Of a stretch of 64,000 nucleotides of DNA, positions 55,310 through 64,000 are shown piece by piece. Numbering within the stretch: the stretch's first letter is position 1; each line of letters opens with the position of its first letter. The stretch is from contig NC_088319.1 of the NCBI RefSeq assembly GCF_910592395.1, positions 11,098,001 through 11,162,000 on the forward strand. The letters run 5' to 3'. This DNA is from Lineus longissimus. Lineage: Eukaryota; Nemertea; Pilidiophora; Heteronemertea; Lineidae. A model generated the notes under the pieces. That model had not been told where the DNA came from, did no database searches, and saw only the letters and a list, made by a program, of their open reading frames with translations. Both the position numbers and the translations under genes were made by a program.

Positions 55310-56962
55310 GGGACCTGTTTCATAAAACTTATTAACAGACTTCCTTCAAGGTACCATAAAGGAAGGATATAACGTCTATTTAAAGCTGCGTATTTAAAAA
55401 AGCGTTTCATAACTCGTTTTTACTATGCCATTACATTAAATTTAACAGGCCTGCCATTAATAAATGATTGTATGGTGTACCTCATTGGTGAAAAAAAACT
55501 AAACTTGAACGCAGAGTGATTTATTGTGTTGAGATTCGTAATACATGATCAGGCCGTGGCAAAATGTGTAAATTTCAGTGTCTTTGGTTCCTATACACTA
55601 TATGAATGTCCTTTCGACAAACGAAACTTCCTTTCCATGCATTAACTCTGTGCCGGGAAGATGGCCAAGAGACAGCTATCTCGCAATTGGACTGATACTG
55701 ATTTGATGTTTTAGTGGTGTTCTACTCAGAACTCAATTACAAGCTGGCGAATTTGATTGCCGTCTCGAGGAGGAAAGTCATCATCCCCTGCGTCATCATC
55801 AGAGTCCTCGTCATCATCGTCATCGTCATCTGATTCCTCCACTAAGAGCAATCTATCCCGGACAGCAATGTTGTGGAGCAGGCAGCAGGACTGAATAATA
55901 ATGCTTGCCTTTTGTGGTGTGTATTGAATCTCCTTGCGGAGGCATCTGAACCGTTGCTTTAGGAGACCGTTGCAACGTTCTATGATGCATCTGGCTCTTA
56001 TTTGCATCCGCTGGAATGCCCTTTCCTGTCTGGTTTGAGCACTGGCAAGAGGTGTCAGAAGCCATCTCTTGCAAAGATACCCTGAGTCTCCCAACATCCA
56101 ACCATTCGGTGGATTGTTTTCAAACGCCTGGCCAAGGGCTGAACTGTGGAGAACGAAGGCGTCATGAGACCCTCCTGGAAAACGTGCCACACAGTTATTA
56201 TGATCATATCCTAATCACAAACTAGCATGGCATTAATGCTGTGGTATCCTTTCCGATTGATATTATACACGTTTTCGTTGATGTGAGGCTTGCGTATACG
56301 ACAAGGGGTCCCATCGAGCGATCCAATTACTCTTGGAAAACCTGTGTTATCAAAAAATTTGGTTTTGACCTTCTGGAGGTCCCTCTCGAAGTGAACGTGT
56401 TGGTCAATGCATGCAGCAAACGCTGATGACACAGCGCCAATACACCTCGATGTTGTCGCAATGCTCACATGGTGAATATCACCGATACTAGATTGTTCAT
56501 GCCAGGTTATATCGTAATGCTATACGCAATGATACTGGGGGGGGGGGGGGGGGGGGGGATGCTTCAACTCCTCTCACAGCTAACGACAAAAATCAAAAAC
56601 ATATGTTCTTCGGGAAAAGATATCTCTTGATGAATAAATCTCTCACGGAATCCAGCGGATTCAATCGATCCCTGAATACCCGTTCTCGTCGAAGATTTCG
56701 CCTATTCCGTTCCTGAATTAAGCGCAACATGATTCCACGTCTACCCTGGACGAAGTCCTCAGGAACTCTAGACTACCTTCAGGTTTAAAGGAACCGAATA
56801 AAATAAAGACAGGATAAAACCACTACCTGAAACACTCTTAATGGTAACATTAACCTAGATATTTTAAAGGCACGTTTATGAAACGCGTTCTTCCTTTAAG
56901 GAGTAACTTTATCCTAGCATTAGGGCTAAAGGCACTTTATTAGGCTTTATGAAACAGGTCCC
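55310..56962 (-). mobile_element. PIF/Harbinger DNA transposon, damaged copy
   Basis: The ends are gggacctgtttcataaa at 55310 and its inverted partner tttatgaaacaggtccc ending at 56962, each with a second internal gcgtttcataa block nearer the centre (about 55403 and 56876 inverted). The 1.65-kb element encloses a minus-strand transposase pseudogene. A 3-bp target duplication is not clear. Confidence 0.8.
55726..56512 (-). pseudogene. HARBI1-like Harbinger transposase, interrupted
   Basis: This DDE-type transposase derived endonuclease is in two parts. The upstream part (about 56512-56211) has a helix-turn-helix-like GDIHHVSIATTSRCIGAVS, then GSLDGTPCRIRKP with the first catalytic Asp, and ends NAMLVCD before a TAG. 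The downstream part (about 56190-55726) is in another frame and has ARFPGGSHDAFVL, LGDSGY with the second Asp, and CIIERCNGLLKQRF with the catalytic Glu. A stop and a frame change lie between the parts. The N-terminus is cut by a stop and a run of 22 G at 56537-56558. The C-terminus is a long Asp/Glu run. It is not expected to be active as it stands. Confidence 0.85.
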
Positions 56963-57540
56963 AGGTTACCATGACCTTTTCAGCGAATACCGGTATAACT
57001 CATACATGACATACGTTTATGCAGACGGATACTATCAGTTCATTCTCTCCTACATGTACATGTAGTTGTATGATCTGTGCCTCCCCTTAGTTGACAAAAT
57101 CTGTTTACCCCCAACAAGGTAAACGGGGGGGGGGGGGAGCGTTGTACACTGATAACATAATCAAACACACCACAACCTCTCTCATTACAACGTAGTGTAC
57201 AGTGCCCCTAATAATAAACCCACCCTTTCACCATCCAGAAGAAGTAGATCGATTTCGACTCAATAAATATAAATGAAATCTCTCTAGTGCAATAATATGC
57301 TCCCAAAAGGAAATATGATATAAGTCCCCATGTATTGGATCGAACAAGATCCCATTGGATATAATCTGCTAACAGCGCTGATGTAGGATGAGGTCGATAA
57401 ACACTTCATCAATATGTTATGATATCTTGGAAACTTATTGACGTTCATAAACCACTTATTTGTATTGGAGCAGTTTCTCAGATAGTCGAAGAGGATATAT
57501 AAAGGTTAGACAAGGAGTTCTTTTCCCAGCTCATACAAAT
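56963..57540. other. No gene seen
   Basis: Short non-coding interval between the Harbinger element and the minisatellite. The only notable feature is a run of 13 G at 57125-57137. Confidence 0.5.
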
Positions 57541-58740
57541 CTAATGCGTCTGACAACATAGTACGTTTTCCTTTATTGGGTATTTGCAGGTTGGTCTCTG
57601 ATGCGTCTGCCAACATACATTCTTCCCAATTGGGTATTTGCAGGTTAATCTCTGATGCGTCTGACAACATACGTTCTTCCCTATTGGGTATTTGCAGGTT
57701 GGTCTCTGATGCGTCTGACAACATACGTTCTTCCTTTTGGATATTTGCAGGTTGGTCTCTGATGCGTCTGACAACATACATTCTTCCTAATTGGGTATTT
57801 GCAGGTTGGTCTCTGATGCGTCTGACAACATACATTCTTCCCAATTGGGTATTTGCAGGTTGGTCTCTGATGCGTCTGAACATACGTTCTTCCCAATTGG
57901 GGATTTGCAGGTTAATCTCTGATGCGTCTGACAACATACGTTCTTCCCTATTGGGTATTTGCAGGTTGGTCTCTGATGCGTCTGACAACATACATTCTTC
58001 CCAATTGGGTATTTGCAGGTTGGTCTCTGATGCGTCTGACAACATACGTTCTTCCCAATTGGGGATTTGCAGGTTAATCTCTGATGCGTCTGACAACATA
58101 CGTTCTTCCCTATTGGGTATTTGCAGGTTGGTCTCTGATGCGTCTGACAACATACGTTCATCCCTATTGGTTATTTGCAGGTTGGACTCTGATGCGTCTG
58201 ACAACATACGTTCTTCCCTATTGGGTATTTGCAGGTTGGTCTCTGATGCGTCTGACAACATACGTTCTTCCCAATTGGGTATTTGCAGGTTAATCTCTGA
58301 TGCGTCTGACAACATACGTTCTTCCCAATTGGGTATTTGCAGGTTAATCTCTGATGCGTCTGACAACATACGTTCTTCCCTATTGGGTATTTGCAGGTTG
58401 GTCTCTGATGCGTCTGACAACATACATTCTTCCCTATTGGGTATTTGCAGGTTAATCTCTGATGCGTCTGACAACATACGTTCTTCCCAATTGGGTATTT
58501 GCAGGTTAATCTCTGATGCGTCTGACAACACACGTTCTTCCTTTTGGGTATATGCAGGTTGGACTCTGATGCGTCTGACAACATACATTCTTCCCTATGG
58601 GGTACTTGCAGGTTAATCTCTGATGCGTCTGACAACACACGTTCTTCCTTTTGGGTATATGCAGGTTGGACTCTGATGCGTCTGACAACGTACGTTCTTC
58701 CCTACAGGGTATCTGCAGTTTGGTCTCTGATGCGTCTGAA
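57541..58740. repeat. 54-bp minisatellite, about 22 copies
   Basis: The unit is ttggtctctgatgcgtctga, caacatacgttcttccctat, tgggtatttgcagg, with variants (ttaatctctg, ccaattggg, cttttggg). Units are 90% or more identical and nearly all 54 bases. Because 54 is divisible by three and the unit lacks stops in several frames, long open frames exist on both strands: minus 58588-57506, 18-residue repeat MLSDASE(T/I)NLQIPN(R/W)EER; plus 57576-58616. No gene context, splice sites or start region supports translation. Confidence 0.9.
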
Positions 58741-58747
58741 ATTATCA

Positions 58748-58900
58748 TATAGTGGAACCGTACCTCTCCTTGCGGACACCTCTCCACTATCAAAGACACT
58801 GTATATAACCATTTCCATTGGATTTTACCTGGTTATCTTTCAATTAAGGACAGTATTTGTCAGTCCCAAAGGTGTCGTTCATAGAGATGCTCGACTGTAT
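58748..58900 (-). mobile_element. Pogo/Tigger-like MITE, diverged copy I
   Basis: tatagtggaaccgtacctct ... cattaaggacagtatttgtc-type block ... tgctcgactgtatt. It abuts the minisatellite. Confidence 0.65.
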
Positions 58901-60168
58901 TTGAGCTCAGATATGAGCAACGCTAGCGGCCTGCCTTGAGGCAAGACATGCCGAGAAGACGACACGCATCCAGCGGAGCAAGGTGACACTGATGTACTAA
59001 AGCTATAATCAGTTAACACCTTATCGATTTTGTTTGCCAGGTTTTACAAACAAAATTGAGCACATTAGGAATATTCTGTGAAGACGAAGCAGCGTTTTGG
59101 AGATGTTGTCGTGGCGTCTGACTCTCTGGCTCTGCCTTGGAATACTGAGCCAGCGAATTAATTAAAAATTACCACTGGGAAGAGCGTCCCTAATGCAGCC
59201 ATTCCCCTGATGATGTGGCTTCGGGTTGCCTTTTAGACACCTCTTCATCCGGGGACTACTTGATCAATTATTCAAAATAGTTAAGACCACCGGAAGTCGG
59301 GGAGCGCGCATTGAACCCTGGGAATCGAGGTTGCCTTTTAGAAGCCACGTTACCTGAAGGAACATTTCCGCTAAAACTAATCACCAACCGTAATGTTAAC
59401 CATGGCAACGCCGTGGAAACCATGTAGGAGGTGGAATATTCGATAGTAAGGAACATTATATATACGTCGAGAACGCAGCATGGATTGCTTCGATGATGTT
59501 GAATCAATTAGGAGCAATTATGAGAAAGAACCCTACGGCACCTCGGAGGAAGGAGGATTCATCTAGCCAAGGAAACGTGGCTACCGGGTATGCCAGGTTT
59601 ATGAAAATATAAGAAAAAAGTCATTTCATGAATTTAGTAATGAAAGAATAGTTATATATATGTTCCATCTGATTTGATATCACAAGTGACGTGGCTCTTT
59701 TTATCAAACAATATCAAAGAATGTGCTGATGTGACCAAAAGGGACACAACAGGCAGTAGCTACATGTAGTTAGGCAAGGTAAAGTTACATAAGGTCGCCA
59801 ATAGGTCTCTCCCATCTCACAGTAGGTCAAAACTATTTACGCTTGCACGAGGAATATATTTTGTGCTGAATCAAATATGACCCTGCACCCTTACTGTGCA
59901 TATTAGTCACCAGAAGATGGTCAATTTGACCCCCTGCTCCTACCTATATGGTCCCCCTTTTAGAGCATCCCTCAGATAAGAGCTTCGCGGTCATATTTGC
60001 ATGGTAAGCAGAGTTGTCTTTAATAAACCTCAGGTCCGCACCGGCGATTGTTTGTCAAAAAAGGGTTAACATCCTTATCTGCAACTACCAGCTGACTTAG
60101 AAATGAAAACATCACAAAATCGATATTTTAAGCCATTATACGTGCGAGACTAATTGGTATGGGGTGAA

Positions 60169-60576
60169 ATGAGCAGAAATGATTTGAAATTATTGGCAAG
60201 AAAAATAATGGGTAAATCTGGAATGGAATGTTCCTCTGATTTAGTTCACGGTGAAGTAAGCTTCAAAGGTTTTGTTTTTAAATTTGAAGACAGTCAGGTT
60301 AAGAAGGCACTTGGGACGACTTTATTGCGAACAGAAGACATCGATGCTACACGCGAAACGCCAATAGATCGGCATGACAGTGATCATTCGCCATTCCTGG
60401 TCGTACGCCATCTTCCTTCCCATTCGCGTCACAAATTCTTGCAGCTCACGTCTGCCGGTCTCCAGGGTACAATTCCACTTAAACTGTTTCAGCTCTCGGG
60501 TTCAGAGAATGCCAACTCAGTCCCCTCAGGGCTTAAGTGTAGATCTTCGGTGATCTTTCGTTTTTCTCCAGAATAA
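60169..60576 (+). CDS. Unrecognised open frame, 135 residues
   Basis: The first ATG in this open frame is at 60169 and the stop at 60574-60576. The product begins MSRNDLKLLARKIMGKSG and ends with a serine-rich stretch. It has no signal peptide, membrane segment or motif that I know, and no splice sites or neighbours support it. It is listed because it is the longest non-repetitive open frame in the right-hand 12 kb. It may well be chance. Confidence 0.15.
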   Translation: MSRNDLKLLARKIMGKSGMECSSDLVHGEVSFKGFVFKFEDSQVKKALGTTLLRTEDIDATRETPIDRHDSDHSPFLVVRHLPSHSRHKFLQLTSAGLQGTIPLKLFQLSGSENANSVPSGLKCRSSVIFRFSPE

Positions 60577-62172
60577 ACATCGATTTAGTTTTACCCACTG
60601 CGTCATGCCCGTCTTGCCTTGCGCTCCCTCAACTTCCCCAATAGACGAATGAACGTGTTTTGTCTGTTATTATTCCCCGCGGTGCCGCATATTACTTTTA
60701 AAGAGAAAATCGTGCGGGTTGCTTTCAAAGTGAAAATCATGCTGGGATTTCAGAATCAGCGCCATTAAGAAGTGCGAAGAGCAATGCACTTTTCCGTCCT
60801 TCTTCTGAGCGTTGGGAATCTATGATAAGCGTTTCGTCTCACTCCGTATGCGTAAATGCCCGAATTTGAGTTCACGCCAAATTACATGCATCTATTAAGA
60901 CCGGTTGATAATTTGCTATTAAACTGCAGTTGTGTATAGATTGATATACAAACACTATAAATGCCAGGTTTCAGCGTATTGGCGTGCATGATAACCGCAC
61001 TACGACGATGTTTATTTCTAATAACCTGAAAATCCACAAGAAGAAATACAACTGAAGGGGATGTGTAGTCAGAGGAGTGCACTTCAGACAAGCCTAAGAA
61101 AAAACTCAAATCATGGCTGTATTTTGTGACAAATCATGCTAAACTGTTTTAATAATGGATTTATATTTTGAAAAGAGGTGGGGATGCATGCAACAGGGTC
61201 TAATTTGAGCGACAGCCTTAGGGCCCTCTAATTCTTAAGCGTCCCGTAAAAGAGCAGGAAGTTGTATCCCCTTTACACGAAGCCGTTTGCTTTTAACATG
61301 TTTAAAAAGAAAGGTAAATGGTATAATACCATCTCGCACCAATAACAGAGGCATAGACATTGCGTTGTGCAGAATGATCCAGTTCCAAAAGCAACTCATA
61401 TTTCAGCACTTATCTGATTTCATTCCAACAAAAACTTTGAATAATTCATCGTTTGAGAATCTTCAACCGTTATAATACCATATCGTCTCATGAAAGCTTG
61501 AAATGGATTCGATAGCTTAGTAACTTGATATGCTCTTGATATGCGCTCACTGTAATCGCCTAATTATTGTGCACGCAAAATTCCTACAGAAACGACAAGT
61601 TTCCAAATGGAGGAAATCAGAGTTAGTTCTGTCGTCAAGGTAACCGCGGAATTCTGTAGGAGTATAATAGTTACTATGGCAGTAAAAGAACGCTGGTGTT
61701 GAGTGTTGGTATATATACGGTTATCTGAGTAATAAATCAACCTTCTAAGCTTGGCTTCAAAAGATCTAACTTAAATATGTCTTGTAGGGACGCCATAACT
61801 CGCCTTGCAGTTAAAGGAATTCAGGCCCTGCCCAATGCGCAGTCCATTGTCTTGCCGCATTAGCACCTAGACCTAAATTTCCATTGTTCTACTGTCTAAT
61901 CAAAGAGTTGTCAGGGCTAATCGTGACAGCATCAACCCAACGAAACATCTTTCATGGCCTTCGACTGGGCCTAAATTGGCCAGGGCAAATAAACGTTGTG
62001 ACTCTGTCCATTATCAAGTACTTTGCCATGTAAGACATGTATGTTGTTTGCCATTATTGGAGGGAAATATAGGTACATGTACTCCAGCTTCAGCGATCTT
62101 AGAGCGTGCTTCATGAACTACATGTATCATAAATAAAACGATTGCCCCTTTCTGATTGGTCTAATTATGCCA

Positions 62173-62305
62173 CACCACAATTCCTATTTATGCCGTGGCA
62201 TAATTCTGAATTCTGCCGCGGCATAATTCACGAGATCCGATGTTTTGATTGGTTGATTTATGGTGCACCACAATTCCTATTTATGCCGTGGCATAATTCT
62301 GAATT
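62173..62305 (+). repeat. Identical 40-bp direct repeats
   Basis: caccacaattcctatttatg followed by ccgtggcataattctgaatt occurs at 62173-62212 and again, identically, at 62266-62305. The surrounding ttgattggt and atgcc(a/g)... blocks are also partly shared, so the unit is a tandem duplication of about 93 bp. Each contains the near-palindrome atgccgtggcat. Confidence 0.8.
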
Positions 62306-64000
62306 TTGTCCACTCGCGCCAGCCATAGACGTTTTGATGCAGAGACAGTCTTAGGTCAGTGAAATTAGAATATTACTCAGCCTGAAGAGCTACATGGAAT
62401 GCCATCGAGCAGATAACTCGTTCCTTGGTTAGTGTGCAATACCCAACTCGACCCAAGAGACGCTTTATCTCTGTCAATATTTCTTATCCAGTATCCAATC
62501 TTGTGTCGCCTTATGGGAATATTACTAATGGCACATGGAGAAAGACCTTAGTATTTACTTCCATATACATATTGGACAGCATACTCAGCAAGGGTAATAA
62601 AGAAGACACTTTCTGTGAGACCACAGTCTTTCAATAAATACCCTGGTGAGACACACCATAAAGTGAATTTCTTTCCCTTGGAACACTGTATGTTTACTTC
62701 GATTAGCTTATCAGATCGAGGAGCAATCCACGTTTGCCGAAGCAACGCATTCACGACCAAGAGACTGTCATTAAGTGTACATTTTTTTTCATGCCGATTT
62801 ATCAACGGTGTGAGACATTACTTGAGTCTCCCTAAGCACGACAAACAACGCCGATAAATCGGCGTGATTTTTTCATGGTAGGACTTAATATCGCGTTAAT
62901 CAATAAGATAAAGAAGCCAAACTACCCATTTTCAGCCTGGTGCTTTTTATGAGCTGCGGCGGTTCTTGACATTTCCAAGGTGTCGCATCTTGGTAGTACT
63001 ATTCCCGGCTTTAATTCGGAAGTGCACCGCCCCTATTACCTATATCATTTATGTAGCGTTCTTAGCGGAGGAAACGATGTGTTAAGCAAGTTTAAATTGC
63101 ATTTTGTTCACTATTTGGAGTCAATTTAAGATAGAATTCGTTCAATAAGAACCTACTGTTTGAAAATTCTAGAAGTTTTGGCAATTTGAAGTGAAATCAA
63201 CCTCCTTGCTTTGGAACGGTTTTACTACGGGTTAACATATTTGCAGTGGATTTGTTTAACTTTCTGATTCTCTACCATTCACACATTCCCGAAGCTGACC
63301 GGAAGTCTCCCCATGTAATACCTCATGGGCTCTTTTCTAATGCCTTTAGAATTTAGAATTTAGAACACTTCTGATTGGATGCTACGACAGGAAGTCTCAC
63401 CATAATGAGCTTTCGGTAATTCCAGCATGGTAAAGATGTTATTGCGAGGCTAGAATTGAATTTACGGCGGACTGGTGAGAAAATGGGGAGATGGCTTTTT
63501 GAGACTGAAAAGTGACGGTGTCTTCGATTAGGTTGAAGTACATCTAGCTACATTTGCCATATCTCACGAAGTCATGACGCACAGATCACTTAGCTCTGCA
63601 AAATAATCAGGAAGTCACGAGTCCAGGTGGATCCAATAAAACGAACTGCCATGTTTAGGTTTTCAAGCAATCCATCAAAGATGAAATATAAATTGACAGA
63701 ACTGCACTGACTCAGCATTGTCGTCTATGGCAACCAATGACGCTATATAATCAGCTTAATCGCGCAGAAACTGTTTTCTACAGATGACAGGTTTACGCGT
63801 ATTGTATCGTCAAAGAATGTATCTTAACCCAATATGGTCATCAATATATTAGAAGGAAACAAAAATGCGTAACAATTCTTATGAGAAATTGTAATTTTAG
63901 TGCCGTCCAAAATTCAGAGTAATGTCTTTGGCAATTTTAGGGTCTTCTGTCCGAGATACAGATTAACAACTGCGGCAATTCTGGGGTCTTATGTCCGAGA

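Larger units (their letters stand above)
58905..64000. other. Right-hand gene-poor interval
   Basis: No conserved exon is recognised. It holds one 136-codon open frame at about 60169-60576, a duplicated 40-bp block at 62173-62305 and otherwise unremarkable A/T-rich sequence. Nothing notable is seen from 62860 to the end. Confidence 0.5.

Noticed and set aside
57506-58616. Long overlapping open frames (360 and 346 codons) as real genes
   Set aside because: Both arise from a 54-bp stop-free repeat, are open on opposite strands at once, and have no gene structure around them.
57541-58740. CRISPR array
   Set aside because: The units are contiguous near-identical 54-mers with no unique spacers, and the genome is eukaryotic.

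Overview
The window is animal nuclear DNA. Three interrupted protein genes have GT-AG introns, long introns are full of small DNA transposons, and there are intronic and intergenic satellite-like arrays. The protein sequences and repeat types suggest a marine invertebrate (lophotrochozoan, hemichordate or cephalochordate grade), but the species cannot be fixed from the sequence alone. There are no bacterial operons, phage, CRISPR arrays or rRNA genes.

Layout. 1-4798: no supported coding sequence, diverged repeats only. 4799-26778 (+): 16 exons of a glutamate carboxypeptidase II family (M28B) peptidase. The N-terminal exon with the expected membrane anchor is not visible. Its introns carry inverted-repeat transposons (7461-7893, 16036-16842 with a second element nested inside, 25745-26421 with TTAA flanks), a pogo-like MITE, a LINE tail and a decayed duplicate of one exon. 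26779-36644: intergenic, with several MITEs, a 19-bp CRE-like tandem repeat (28326-28408) and a 3.4-kb array of ~107-bp units (about 32220-35690). 36645-41079 (-): a six-exon class I SAM-dependent methyltransferase whose exon 4 has been copied in tandem to give five versions, four of them open, in the same phase and with splice sites. 41080-41562: a 483-bp divergent promoter. 41563-50910 (+): a complete nine-exon DDOST gene (48-kDa oligosaccharyltransferase subunit) with a nested transposon in intron 1 and a 16-copy ~170-bp satellite in intron 7. 50911-64000: DDOST 3' UTR, then gene-poor DNA with a broken PIF/Harbinger transposon (55310-56962), a 54-bp minisatellite (57541-58740) and minor repeats.

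How the genes relate. DDOST is a housekeeping ER protein. The methyltransferase shares its upstream region head to head and may be co-regulated with it. The peptidase gene converges on the methyltransferase gene from the left. No common pathway is evident. The most notable observation is the tandem exon-4 array, which could let one methyltransferase gene make several versions of a segment predicted to lie over the substrate pocket.
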